From assembly GCA_015680685.1 (NCBI GenBank), contig MNCI01026333.1, positions 93,504-157,503 on the forward strand: DNA of 64,000 bases. The letters run 5' to 3'. This DNA is from Gnetum montanum. Its lineage: Eukaryota > Streptophyta > Gnetopsida > Gnetales > Gnetaceae. Positions 22,746 through 35,495 of this stretch are shown here, one piece after another (positions within the stretch are counted from its first letter, which is position 1; each line of letters opens with the position of its first letter). Under the pieces are notes generated by a model that did not search any database, was not told the origin of the DNA, and worked only from the letters and a program-made list of their open reading frames with translations. A program made the position numbers and the translations under genes.

Positions 22746-24662
22746 CACTGGTATTCATTTTTCATGTGTACAGTAATGTTATGGGTTTTTATGGTTTCAT
22801 GAATTTTCGATTTTTTTGTTTTGTTTTATTTTGATGTTTAGGCTCGACTCCATAAAACAAATGAATGAAGAAAAGATGTTCTGAATGATAACATAAGAAT
22901 AAAAATTAACTAGAGAACACATGAATGAGAAATAAAGATGAAAAATAAAATAGAATAAGCATAAAATAAAGTAGATAGATTGGATAGAGGATTTAAAAAG
23001 GGTAAGAAAAAAATGGATTTAAAAGGTGCAAAACATGAGTTATTTTAGCAAGCATTAGTGCATCAGTGGTGAGCATGAACAGAGAGTGTAGCGTTAGTAT
23101 ACAATGTAGTGTGAGCTACAGGATTAGGCGTGAGCAACAGGAAGTGCAGTGTAGCGTGAGTTACATGGCATATGTAGTGCAGCATGAGTAACAGGGCAGG
23201 GTGGGCAATGTGAGCAGAATGAAGGGCAAAGGAAGGAAAGAAGACCAAGGTAAAGGGAAGAAGTAGGAAATCTTGACATTTGTAGAGGAGAGCGAAGAAT
23301 TTCTCTGATGACATCCTCAACCCAGGGTTTCATCATGAGAGGGGACCCTACACAGGTACGTTTTCATTCTTGACATTTTATTGTAGCGTGAATACTAGTG
23401 TGAGCCATTAGGGTTGCTATTTTTTTCTACGTTTTTGGTTCCTACCGCATTAGATTTAGGGTCATTTCCTATTGCTGGTTTGGGTTCCTATCATGAGTAT
23501 TCTACGGCGTGAGTGTTTATATTATTCCTGAAATTTTTCTAGGGTAGGATTTGTTTTTAGTGTTGACGTAGATTATTTTATTAATTAATTATCTTTGGTT
23601 TTTCCCTTGTAGCACCCTAGGCAAGTTGTAGCATGGGTTTTAGGGTTGCATGGCGTGTGCTAACCCTCAACATGAGTTGTGATTGGGACCGGTAAACAAT
23701 TCCCACCCAAAGTCAAAACTAATGCTGTGGTGATCTCATGGTTCCCAAACTTCCCTGGGGTACATTCTTTCAAAGCAAGACCATTCGTAGCATGAGCTGG
23801 AGATAGGGCTGTCTTAGGGCTATTTCGAGCATGAGAGGCGAGGGCGTAAGTTGGATGTCTAGGAGGGCTAGGGCACAAACACTTAGATAAAAGATTGATT
23901 TTTATGCCTGGGAGTGAGTTCACCGAGAAAATACTATTTATTTTTTCCTTGGCGTCCGCGTGCCCAGAGAAAACTATAATTTTTTCCGGGGCATCAGCGT
24001 CCCATAGGAAACTGTAATTTTTTGTGCTGGGGCTACTTCATAGTGTTAGCTTCTTCTGCAGCATAAGTTGTCTCGCAGTGTGAGTTGCATTCTGAGTAGC
24101 AGCATGAATTACATTTTGAATAGGTTCCCTAGTCACGTTTTACCACAACATGCACTGCAACATGAGTTCCCTAGGAACTGGTGCATGAGTGAAAGAGAAA
24201 GGTGTAAATTATTCTTCAAGTGTTACTGATTATTTGTATCCTTTCATTTTTTCTTTCCTTGGTTAGAAAATGAATGTGAATGTTTATTTTTCCTACTTGT
24301 TTGTTGGTTTGCTGTGAAACTAATTTTTAATGTACCCTGGGAAGCATCAAATACACGAAATAAATATTGGTGTTCTTCTCTCATGGGGTGGTCTTGTGTG
24401 TGTGTTGAATATTATTTACTTTTTAGGTTTATTTATTTATTTTTATTTTAGTTTATTTGTTTTATATGTTTTAAGTTACTTACCTAAGGTTCTGGCTCTA
24501 TGAAGACGACTTAAGCCTTTTCTCCTTGTTGTTGAACTTGTTGGTGTGCTATCTTGGTTTGTCCCTTTGGATCCAAAAATGCCTAGTTATGACATATGGA
24601 TCGAGGCACATGTAATATGGTTTCATCTAAATTTTGATGCATTTTTTTCATTTATTTTGTAG
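22746..24662 (+). other. Region upstream of the opposite-strand gene in element B
   Basis: No domain was recognised. It is rich in AGCATGAG / AGCGTGAG words (23050-23240, 24040-24200) that also mark B's LTR. It may contain upstream, noncoding or decayed first exons and the promoter of the opposite-strand gene. Confidence 0.4.
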
Positions 24663-27600
24663 AATTTCAATGTTGTCATATGGTCTGATTTGAGTGAGTA
24701 GTTGACTTGTGATATTGTTGAGACCATGTTGCCCGGCTCAACACAAGGCATGTTAGCTTGTGTTTTTGACATAGATGAGGGACCATATATAGTCGAGGGA
24801 GGTGCTCCTGAAGGTCCTAGATCTACATGTCCTTTGACTCGTGTGTGGGGATTACCATATTGTAGCTATTACAACAGTAGTAGCACACTTTTTCTAGCCT
24901 ACCATGTACATACACTATTCCAAAATCTGCCTGGAATAGTTTACAAAGTAGATAGGTATGCTCTTTTTATACTTGTACCAACTTTGGTTCCTTTATAATT
25001 ATATCATTGGTTACATATGAATACCTTTTCTTTCATAGGCCCCATTTTGCTGAGCATGGATTGCATTAGGATGTTATCGGGTTTACCTTAGCATGCACAG
25101 CCTTGGAGGCATTCATGGTGGACCATAGTCTTCGTGCTGTAGTGCTAGACTAGACCAAGGATGCTATTGTCAATTATCCTAGAAAATTATATAGGGCCTT
25201 TGAATGTTTTCAAGTTCATGGCTAGCTTCATGAGGATTGGTCTCCTAATGGGCATGTTTTTCCTTAAACGGTTGATCCTGTAGCAAGTGTGCCTACTCCA
25301 TTTGTTAATGGTAAATGGTTGTGTTCCAGGCTTGGTTTACATTTTGGTTATACCATTTCTTATCATATTCTTAATTTTTTCTCAATGTTTCCTATGTCTT
25401 TTCTATAGCGGTCATTCCCCTCAATGAGGTTACCATCATATTCGGGCACACTGAGGCCACTCTCTTTATGAATTTTGGAGAGATAGAGTCACAACAATGG
25501 CTGCACAAGAAGGCACATGAAAAAATCATGAGCCTTCTTACCAATGTGGGCTTGATGGACCTATTTATTTCCTTGACACCTAACGTTCTCATGATTGAAA
25601 TGGTTTCCATCGTTGACTCTTTTAATGATGATGTCTCCTATTTTACTACACCAGTTCGGGGAGTTAAGGTGTCCTTCCACCTAACTGCCTAATTCCTTTC
25701 CAATCTCTTCGGTGTACCAGTGGATGGTACTAAGGTGGTCGTGGATAGAGTAACTAAAGAAGGTCATGTGATCAAGGAACTTGAAGACTACCTAGGTTTA
25801 CCACGGGGTCCTAAGGGCTTCGCCATGCAAGCTAATACTTACTTGATGGAGGTAAATTTTTTGTACCCACTCTATAGAGCATGAGTGTTTCCTAAGTCTC
25901 TTTCTCAAGCAAGAATTCTTGGGATTGAGTCTACACGTGTTATGCGCTCAGTCTTGGAGACTGGTATGTGCTAGAATTGGGTGCAGTTCCTTGTATTAGG
26001 TCTCCATGGAGTGGTCATCAGGCTATGTTCCAATGTTGATGCTAAATCCCACTTTACCTTTGCCTTTTTTGTGGGCTATCTCTGTAGGTTTGCTGAGTTC
26101 TTAGTGGTCTATGAAGATAACAATTATGTGCTAAGGAATCACTCATAGTTGTCTCACCCCTAGATCTATCATCTATTTAACACCACTAGATCCCAACATC
26201 CACCTGAAGGCATCGAAGAATTAGTCTCTATCATGACAAGGGGTGCAACCAGTCATTCCCACCATTCGCATGATAACTTGGGGTTGGAACCACCTAAACT
26301 TCACACAACTATTAGGAGAGCTAAGCAGTTGATTCAGGAGACTGTCGTGAAGGCCAAGGCTAAGGTGAAAAGGGTTGCATGTTCGAGAGAACATGCTATG
26401 GAGGCGAGACCGTCAAAGGCAAAGAAGATTTGATTCATCTTGCCAGGAGTGGGTAAGTATTGTTTTTTGTTTACTTTAAGTGGTTTTATGGCTTTTTGAA
26501 TTTTTTTTCTTACTTAAATATGCATACCTATTATGTCATGCTAACCTTAGATTTATTGGTACTAACAGAGGATACCCCCGAGAGGGAAAGGAAAGAATTA
26601 GCTCCAATGGGTGAGCCTGAAATGGTTATCACTAGGTTTGATCGAGAGGAGGAAATAAGAGAAGAAGAAATTGATGCTATTCCCATCTTACGGGAAGAGG
26701 ATGAAATAGATACCATTGAAGTGACACTTGTTGAGCCTTTATATGCCATTAAGCATTCAAGTGAGGAGAAAGGTGTTTTTGACAACTTCTTTGATAGGTC
26801 TTTACACCTTGGTGATCCGCCTAAGCTAACCAGCAAAGGGCTTCTTGGTACGTTTTGTTAGTTTGATCTGCATTTCATACTTCTTAGCTTTGTACATTAT
26901 TTTGATTATGATGACTCTTCTTAACATTAGACATGGATGCTAAAGTGTCTGAAGCACATGTATCTCAGGCAGATGTATCGAAGTTAGAGGCCTCAGTTAA
27001 GGTTCCTTCCCATATAGATTCAACATCCACAGATCAATTGAGGCCATGGCATGAGATGCCCAATAAAGTAGACTTTGTTATGGGCATCGTCAACAATGTT
27101 GTTGCTCATCTGCAATAAGCTCATCCTGAATTAGGTGTATACTTTATACCAAGTGCCTGAGTTCATTGTGCTTTTGCATCTATTAGTGATCTCTTATTAG
27201 CTCATATGTGTGATTTTTGCACTTGTACATGAAAATATTTAATGGAGTCCTTCCAAGGCTACCCATATTGATGGTCTCCCAAAATGGCCCAAAGATATTA
27301 AGCAGATCCCAAGAGGGATTTATGATGTATTTTCGGGTTGTGTTGTTCTGAATGCCAAGTCTCTCTAGACTTGCAGGCACTCAATTGAACACTTATGGCT
27401 TGAAATTAAATCATTGAAGAAAAATTTGTTGAAGCAAGCCCGATATGATTTTTCCTCTACTAGATTGGCTAGTGATAGTACTTGACGTACATCCAAAATC
27501 ACCTATGCACATTATTGGACAGGCTTGAATAGCAAGGTGTAGGCAATTCAGGAACTAGCTGAACAGAAGGCCCAAATGTATTTATTGAATAGGAAGTGCC

Positions 27601-28166
27601 ATGACTAGAAGTCATTTGTAGCCAAAGTATGTAAATGGTGCCAGGATCAAAAGGATCATAAGCACTAATACAAAAAATGGTTGAAGGAGGAATCAATTGA
27701 ATGTTGACTGTTGGAGATGTTTGTGGAGGGGTTAGGCTTGGGATCTTCCTATGATAAGTTCATTGAGTGTACAGAAGTGGAGGGGTCTCTTGAGAGATCC
27801 ATTACCACTACCTCTAGGGAGGCTTCAACAAGTATGTTTTCTCTTGAGCACCCTTCTTGGTCTTCATTGGACAAGGGTAAAACCTTAGCCAGTATCGACC
27901 TCAGACTTGAGAAAGACTGGGCGTGCATGCCCGAAGAAGAGATTCTACGGTGCCTGGAAGCTAATCTCAGGCCTTTCCCACCTGTGATTGTTTTATTATT
28001 GTAGTTTCTTATTGCTTTTTATCATCCTCTTTCTCTTTTTTAAATATTTTTCTCTTTTAATCTTTTTGTTTGTGTTTACTTCTTTTGTTGTTTTTCATAG
28101 GGACATGGTGGTGAGGCTGGCCCCAATGGTACAGGAGCTGATGATGTAGAGGAGTTTAGGAACTAG
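24663..28166 (+). pseudogene. Opposite-strand multi-exon gene of element B
   Basis: Exons inferred from frame and splice motifs: 24663-24955, 25039-25334, 25409-26452, 26569-26847, 26931-27134, a long exon ending near 27987 whose acceptor is unclear, and 28101-28166. Junctions are GT-AG with phases 2, 1, 1, 1, 1 where determinable; the third intron has a TACTAAC branch motif by its acceptor. The protein aligns by eye along its length to those of A and E3: MDLFIS...VDSFNDDV...VRGVKVSFH...NLFGVPVDG in the third exon, an acidic exon, then a FVMGIVNNVVAHL exon, then a long exon ending PSWSSLDKGK. I do not recognise the family. Several stops make this copy a pseudogene. It lies antisense to B between protease and RT. 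Confidence 0.82.
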
Positions 28167-28476
28167 CCCTCTTCTAATACTAATGCATAATTTGGCTTGT
28201 TAGTCTTGTCAGTTTTTTCAGCTTTTTGGTTTAGAATGTATGAGAAAAGATGTAACATGATCATGGTGTAATATGTCATCATCCTATTGCCATGTTGACA
28301 CTTCGTATTATGTATATTTATATATTTTATTTTTCTTTTTTGATTTTATTTGTTAACGTAAATGTAAACTAGAATCATGTCTAGTAAACATAAAATAAAC
28401 AAAAATTGTAATTTACAAAATGTAAACGATAATGATGTAATGAAGTTTTGATACATTGGTAATGTACCATGCTCTA

Positions 28477-28720
28477 GTTTAAGGCCATTTCGAGCCACAC
28501 ATATCAGTTTAAATTCATGGTTGGACTATTGCATCTTTGTCAAAGAAAGGGAAGATACTGTAATTTTTTCAGTGAATTCAAAAGAACCAGCCATTTCTTA
28601 CCATGGCTAGTTTAACGTCATTGCGGACATTTGGTAGTTTAACGTCATTTTAGACGTTTGGTAGTTTAACATCATTCTGGACATTTGGTAGTTTAACGTC
28701 ATTATGCACGTTTGATGGTT
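28477..28720 (+). repeat. Array 1 of element B (hairpin units)
   Basis: Six units. The last four are regular (~32 bp): TAGTTTAACGTC-ATTGCG-GACA, ACGTC-ATTTTA-GACGT, CATC-ATTCTG-GACA, ACGTC-ATTATG-CACGT. An earlier unit reads GGCC-ATTTCG-AGCC, the stem used in element A's array 1. It lies between the 3' end of the opposite-strand gene and the protease stop. Confidence 0.8.
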
Positions 28721-28739
28721 CATCTTAGTTTTTGATCTA

Positions 28740-31700
28740 TTTCTTTAATTTTTGTAATTTGCTATGAAGGGTGGGATGTGTAGGCATGATCTTGTACTTA
28801 CAATCTCCTTCGTTGGATACATCAAAGGGTAGTTCTAACCAAGAGACATCTAAGAGAATGGCTCCTCTGTTTGCATCTTCTGATGCTTCTTCTATTTTAA
28901 TAAGGTCATAGGTTGGAGATTGACCAATGTCTAGGTTTTCACTAGGGGTGTTTTGCTTAGGTTTCGAGAGTTCAACCTCTAGCCCTTGGTTCGTTCCTAT
29001 GTGTGAGGAAGAAAGTGATGTTGCCGCATCCCCGTGTATGACGATTTCACCACCCTCATAAGGTAGGTGAATTTCTTGATGAATTGGTGAGGATATAGCT
29101 TTTAGTTGAGCTAACCAAGGCCATCCCAAAATTAGATTACACCCTGGCATCTCAGCCATGACTAAAAATTCAGCCAATGTGGGGAACTGGTCCACTGCTA
29201 TGAAATCCAAGGTAACCATGCCTTTTACGATGACATGGGAACCACTGGAAGATTTCAACAATGATGTTGTCATTGGCCAAATTTGTTCCACGAGGCCTAT
29301 TCATTTAATGATAGGAAAAGGTATTACATTTTTTGGCACTCCATCATCAACATGAACCCTATGTATCTTAAATTGGTTAATTTATATTGTTATAAACATA
29401 GGGGCAGTAGTGACCTCTCCCATTTTTTCATCTTGTTTAATGTTATTGGCATGAAATCCTAGAGATGTGGACCTTGATTCTTGATGTGGAGACAATACAG
29501 CATAAATAGATGATTCATTTGTAGGAAGGTCTTTACTAATGGGTATTGAAGTCAACATACGCACTAGAGATTCCCTATGTACCAAGGAGGTCATTACTAG
29601 GTCATACAGGCTTACAGAGGTGTTCTTGGGTTTTATGGCCTGTGTGACCTGGGTCAGGGCACTGGCCAAGTCTTTGCTATTTGGAATATTTTTATCTATT
29701 GATACTTGTTCCATTTAACCCAACATTTGTATCTCCTGCGGAAGAGTTTTTGCGTTATTAAGTGTAGCTGTTGGGCTTGGGACACTAGACATTCTAGAGT
29801 TCTTGACTTGATGACTCATGCTAGGCTAAACAGTAACTAGAACCATAGGGAAAACATTCAAAGCTGTAGGTTTTGGCAGTCCTAACTAATGAGCATGAAT
29901 TTCTTTTGCTAGACATTCTCTGGTCAATCTATTGCTGAGGCATTCTTGCGAGGGTTGTGGGGGAACTGTTGGGGGTTGCACATCAGAGTGTCACTGCATC
30001 AAGATTACAAATGGAGCAGGTTGGGCTTGCAATGGCACATTTGCTATTGCAACTACAGGGTGTACTTGGATGAAAAATGGTTTTCGTGACATAGAAGGTG
30101 TAAGTATGGCAAAAGGATCTTGTGGAGATGTTAGTGTAGATACAGTTTAAACAGGCACACAAATCACAAAAGGCCTTCATGGGGTGTCTTGTTCATTGCC
30201 GTCATGGATGGTGTTAATCACATAGGGCGACTCTTTGGTGTTAATAGTGTCTTTGTAAACCCCCATAGACTGATTTTAAGGTCTTACTGGGTTCTCTTTA
30301 TGAAAGACTATCTCACCTATGTAAATCATACGTTGGATGTCTTATTTTAGGGTAAAGCAGTAGTCGGTTCCATGCCCACATCGTTGGTGATACTCACAGA
30401 ATCTATTAACCTAAAACCTATTGGAACAGGGGGTTCATTAGCCATTTCCAACATTGGATTTTTAACCAAATCACAGTATTGATCATGTTTTTGAGATGCT
30501 GCAGGAGACATTTGCTTATGTTCAATCAACCCAGCCTTTAAAAGTTGGTCCAGTAGTTGTGAAGGTTTCATGGGTAAGAGTGTGTACTCAGCAGGGTCTT
30601 TTCATTCAAAGGTACGAGTATGACTCATGTTAGAAGTTTGGATAGAGGAGGGTTCGGGTGTAGGTGCAGGAGCTGTTCTTTTTTGACTAGTGGGAGTGAC
30701 GGGCTGTTTCCCTTTCTACATTGCATTGTTGGGTTGAAATGTCTCTACCACTGCTACAACTGTCGTTTTAGACTTGTCTTTATCTTTCTTCATATGTTGG
30801 CTTTTGAAAGTTAGGTAAGCTAGGTCATGACTTTTCTGTGCTACCTCTTCTATGTTTTTGATTTGGACAAACACCTGAATCAAAGTGTGAATGTTCAGAT
30901 AATAAAGTTTTGACTTAATGAAATCATTCACGGTGCTCTTAAGGATCGTAAGTAAATATGTTTCCAAGATAGGCTTGTGAAGTTCATTAAGGGCAGTGCT
31001 CCATATTTGGATGAATTTTTGTACGAGCTATAATGGTGTTTATTTTATTTGGATTAGACTATCTAGCATGGCTTCAAGCTTTAGGTTATACTCAAAATGA
31101 GTAACAAATTAATGTAACAAATCTTCTAGAGAGGATATGGAGTTACGTGGTAGGGCTCGGTACCAGTCTAAGGCTTTCCCCGTTAAGGACATGGAAAACA
31201 CACACAGGATTACATGAGGCCATGCTTGAAGTAAGAGACACTCTAATTAGAATGTCACTAGGTGAGCATTTCAATCTCCCTCTTCATTATACTTGGTTAG
31301 TTGTGGCAATGAAATTCCTTTTGGTAAAGTCAATGGTGACACTAAAGAGCTAATTGGATCATCTTGATAGAAGTCCAACATCTTGACTTCTTTAGTGTTT
31401 GCAATTTTAATATGTTTTACCTCATCAGTTAGTGCTTGCATCATTTTTTTAGCATCTGCCCATTCTTGAGCGCTAGGTGGACGAGCTAGTTGGTTAGATT
31501 GTGTGTGTTGATAGTTAAATTGTTGTGTGATTTGTGGGAAAGATGATTGCAGGGTTGTTGATGGTTGTATTTAAGGGAGATTCATAGAGAGGATTGCAAT
31601 GTGTGGCATGCTATAGTAAGTAGCTTGATATTTTTGAATGATAGGTATGTGCCACTTCCCGGTTACAAGTTGTGAGGAAACACCCTGAACTTGTTGAGTC

Positions 31701-32460
31701 AAAGTAGTGAAGGGTGTTCCTTGGATTTGCACTTGTGGTATGTAATGGATGGATGTAGAAGCAGATATTATGGATGGCATCCCAATTTTTTGGAATCAGA
31801 AGATTGCTCCCATATTAGCTTGAGAGTGGGATTTTTGGGATTTTCCTTGTGAGAGGGAGGGTAAAGTGGTAACCGAAGGAAAAACAGGGATGCGCATAGT
31901 GAATGGGGTGTTGGTTGTAGGGACAACAGGAATGGGGGTGGGTGCTTCCTGTTGAGAAATGGGTACTTGAGTGCTTGTAAATGCATGAAGAAGCATAGTC
32001 TCTACTGTGAAAGTTTGGAATAATGATTTTGTGTAAGTATGAGGACTAAGAGTGTGGTATGAATCATCATATTCAGATTGTGCTGCGAAATCATCTTCCT
32101 CATCTTTGTTTTGAGGCTCTATGGTGGGTTGCCGCAAGGTTTGATTCCTTGCCATGAGGAGCTAGGATATGAGTTCATGGTGGGATTCAAAGAGGGAAAT
32201 CACATCATATGCTGAAGGGGTAAATTTATGGCCTCCCTTATAGATGAGTTCATAATGTCATTTTTCTTCCATTTCTATTCGATCAATGGGCAGATTAGCT
32301 TGGATCTTTATGCAAATGAAGTTGTATTGTTCCAGGGTGAGAATTGTATGAGTGGGGTCTTTGCCTTGTAATCTAAGTAACTGACGAGTTGGTCCTTGAG
32401 GGTTCATCTCTCCAACAACAACTATGGGTTTAGTTGCGGGCACAAGATTTGAGATTTTAG
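28740..32460 (-). pseudogene. gag-pro: Element B gag-protease
   Basis: It aligns along its length with the better preserved gag-protease of E3. N-terminal part: LLRLQGKDP and EQYNFICIKIQA near 32350-32280. Capsid-like part near 30900: DFIKSKLYYL. A region near 30400-30560 corresponds to E3's segment before the zinc-knuckle-like motif. Then a Pro-rich linker with PFVI-type repeats, and protease (about 29330-28960) with the active-site reading HVDDG and later NLILGWPWL. The C-terminal tail ends at a stop near 28740; protease and RT are therefore in separate frames. Stops and frame changes throughout. Confidence 0.85.
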
Positions 32461-32544
32461 CATTAAGGTCAGAAACGGGTAATGCTGCTTTGATCTGAGA
32501 AGATTCCATGTGTGTAACTTGCTTGACTAGCTGAATGTGTGGAA

Positions 32545-32755
32545 GCAGCATATGCAAGCTGAGCTTTGAGCAAGCTATATGTATGAAAGTTGAGATTGAG
32601 CAAGCTCGGTGTATGCAAGCTGAGCTTAAGCAAGCTATGAATATGCAAGCTGAGCTTGAGCAAGCTGGGTGTATGCAAGCTAAGGTTGAGCAAGCTAGCG
32701 TATGCAAGCTGAGCTTGAGCAAGCTGGGCATATGCAAGCTAGGTTTTGTAGCGTG
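32545..32755. repeat. 33-bp tandem repeats in element B leader/gag start
   Basis: About seven units of the form TATGCAAGCTGAGCTTGAGC plus AAGCTGGG. Each holds the palindromic word AGCTTGAGCAAGCT, also found in the U3 of B's LTRs. In the element's sense the array could encode an 11-residue repeat (LLKLSLHTPSL type) but it lies at or before the gag start, so a noncoding role is as likely. Confidence 0.8.
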
Positions 32756-32984
32756 TGTACACTGCATTGGATTTTCACAGTGTGTGTACACTGTACTTAA
32801 TATTTTTAGCAATAGTTACAGAACTTATGAAATTAGCAGCAACATAAAAATTTTGCAAGGATTTAATTCAATCGTGAATAGATTGGTATGGTCTAAGCAA
32901 GCTAATATTGTGCTCTACACCTAATCTGCATCATGCATGAAGGGTAACAAAATCAATGTTTTATCAGGATGGAAAACTAGATCG
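32756..32984 (-). other. Element B leader
   Basis: The sequence between primer site and repeat array. It has no gene and no visible copy of the leader hairpin found in A and E3. Confidence 0.45.
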
Positions 32985-33002
32985 GCCCTCCTTCTAGTAC
33001 CA
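32985..33002 (-). other. Element B primer binding site, tRNA-Asn type
   Basis: Minus strand TGGTACTAGAAGGAGGGC, the E1/A/E3 site with two changes near the 5' end. It lies 5 bases inside the LTR end. Confidence 0.78.
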
Positions 33003-33007
33003 ATTTT

Positions 33008-34553
33008 TGTACCATCCAAAATCGTCGACGTAAGGTTGGAGTAAAACGAACACCGAAAGATCTTTGGAATGATACAGATGACCTTGCCTTCACATGAGGG
33101 CAAGCTAGAAAGAAATGAAGGTAGAGTGCCTTGGATGAAATACATGCAAATGAACCAAGGACTTCCCTAAGTGTAAGCTATGGCTTGTGTGGGGTTATCA
33201 TAACAAACGTAACATGAATATGTAAATGGAGCATAGATGTAACGTAAAAACGGAACAGAATGATGCAAATGTAAACAATGAACCAGAATAATGTAAACAG
33301 TGTAATGGAAGGAAAAAGATTGTATTTTATTGATTTAGAGAATGAACTGCACCAGTCAAAACACATTTGTGTGTGCAAATGGTAGGTCAAGCGTCAAGCC
33401 TCGGGATGAAGGATGAAGCGTTTGCAGATGCTCAAGTGCTAGGGAATCACGTGCACACGAGCATCCAAGGTTGCCAATCAATGCTCTTTAGGTCCTTCTT
33501 GTTGCAAAATTTCCAACCTTGTTTATGTCAATGAATAGGGTATTTATATATTTTTCTAGGCTCGGGAGTAGGATTTATGAATGAGATCAATGACTGTGGG
33601 ATGAGCGAAAAATGGATCACATGATAGGTGTACATAGGCAGACTATGTTTTAGATCGGATGCACTGTATTTTACAATCTATTCTAGCTTGTGCAAGCTAG
33701 CTTATGCTCATGTACAATCTATAGCTTATGCTCATGTACAGTCTGTAGCGTAAGAGCTTGACCAGCTCAAAATGTAAAAAATTTACAATGACTGATAATG
33801 TACAACAAGAGCATTTTCCTTTGGCTTCCTTGAAGATTTTAAATCTGCAAACTGACTGCTACTAGAAATTTTTTTGCTCCACCTAGGTTGCCAACGTGCG
33901 TTAACCTTATCCTAGCATGCCCTTAGCATGCATCTAAAGTTTTTTTTCTTGGTCATGACCAGTGCTCACGCTGGGCTCATGCTGCCAGTGTGACCTTAGC
34001 ATGACCCCAACATGACCTGGGCATGAGCACTAAAAATGGAGTATTTTTAAGCCTAAAATTAGGATTCTAAGGGCTAGGACCTGGAGCAATGATTAGTGGA
34101 CCTTGAGGGGGCCTTGTACCCTCGAAGTTAGGCTATTTTAACATTGTTTTGACACTATTTTGAGTCACTCACATTGGACTCACACTCAACTCATGCTGGA
34201 CTCACGTTGCCAGTGTGACCTAGGCATGACCTCAGCATGAGTAGCAAGACTTGTGCAATTTTAACTTGATATCTTGGATTTTGGATGCTTAAACTTGGAG
34301 CAACCATTAGTGGGTCCCAAGGGGCCTTTATCATTCAAATTAGAACCATTTTGACCTGATTTGGAAGCTATCAAGGTTGGTGACATTGAGGGCAAGCTAG
34401 CTTGATAGCATGAGCAAGCTGGCTTGAGCAAGATGGCTTGAACAACCTGGGTGTGAGTTCCATGCCTTAGTTAAGTCTTGCCTCCTAAGTGCCTAAAATG
34501 GCTTGAGTCATTCTTGTTTCAAAGTGTTTAAGTTGAATTTTTGTGGTGTTTCA
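33008..34553 (-). repeat. Element B 5' LTR
   Basis: TGTACCATCC...GGTGTTTCA in plus orientation, aligned to 16130-17583. The TATA box is at 33541-33548 (minus). U3 carries the same CATGCTG and GCTTGAGCAAGCT word clusters (33960-34030, 34170-34240, 34390-34450). Confidence 0.9.
33541..33548 (-). promoter_or_regulatory. TATA box of element B 5' LTR
   Basis: TATAAATACCC on the minus strand, identical in place and context to 16629. Confidence 0.6.
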
Positions 34554-34558
34554 CACTA
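34554..34558. other. Target-site duplication of element B, right copy
   Basis: CACTA, paired with CCCTA at 16125-16129. Confidence 0.7.
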
Positions 34559-35495
34559 GATCGCATGGGTGATCAGTGACTTCTTTGGACTTGACCGCTA
34601 TATCATCCACGTAGTCGTTTAACGTTTCTAGGATGTAGTCGTTGAAGATGTAAGTCATGGCTCACTGATAGGTTGCACCAGTATTCTTGAGCGCAAAAGG
34701 CATCATGGTGTAACAAAAGGTACCCCATGGGGTCATCAAGTTTTTTGTTAGCTGATGCTTTGGGTTGATGCAAATTTGGTTGTAGCTGAATAAACCATCC
34801 ATGAAGGATAATAGAGCATGACCAATCATAGTGTCGATGAGTTGATCGATGCTTGGAAGTGGGAAATCATCTTTGATCATTGCCTTTTTCAGATCCTAGA
34901 AGTCTATACAGATTCTTATTCCTCCCATTTTCTTAGAAACCACAACAATGTTGGACACCCATTCCGAGTAATCAACTATGCAAATGAAACCAGCTTGGTA
35001 TAGCTTGGTGATTTCATCTCTTACAACTAGTGCAATTTCTGGTTTAACCTTACGAGCTTTCTACTTGACTCCCTTCATGCATGGGCCTAGAACAATATTA
35101 TGCTATATCAGCCACAGATCTAAACTTGGCATGTTGTCTAGGACAATGCATGCACGACTTTAGGACCATGCAAAAACTTTGATGTTGTCTTGCAGAATCT
35201 TGGCCACATCTTCGTGTGTCTACGCATCTAGGAGGGAGCTAAGTTTTAACTTTTTTACTTTCCCCTTGCACATGGTCATAGGCATCTTGACGAGAGGGTC
35301 CTCCATCACATCCCTAACCTCTAAATCTAGGGTTTGGACCAAATGCTCAGGCTAGTGTGGGGATGTTTCTAAGGATGCAATGGTGCTAGCTGTGATTGAC
35401 CCCTAGTCGATGAGATCTGGGTTCAATTGTCTTGTGAGGTTTTCATGTGGGCCTGCTAAAGCTAAAGGTGTGGAGAGATCGTGATGGATTTCCAT
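34554..35495 (-). pseudogene. pol: Element A pol, N-terminal part (RT first half)
   Basis: ATG at 35495 (MEIHHDLST...GPH), comparable to B's pol start at 22573. RT motifs follow: EITKLYQAGFI, SNIVVVSKK, FPLPSIDQLID, FMDGLFSYNQI, MTPWGTFCY, then NDYVDD (about 34610) just before element B's insertion point. It continues at 16129. Stops are present (for example after GATYQ). An acceptor-like TTGGCAG lies 13 bases upstream of the ATG. Confidence 0.87.

Larger units (their letters stand above)
16130..34553 (-). mobile_element. Element B: complete 18.4-kb Tat/Ogre-like LTR retrotransposon
   Basis: It has two LTRs (33008-34553 and 16130-17583) with TG...CA ends, a target duplication, a primer site at 32985-33002 and a polypurine tract beside 17584. 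Internal order in its sense: gag-protease, array 1, opposite-strand gene, array 2, pol, array 3. It is inserted in the RT of element A in the same orientation. All frames carry stops, so it is old and inactive. Confidence 0.92.
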
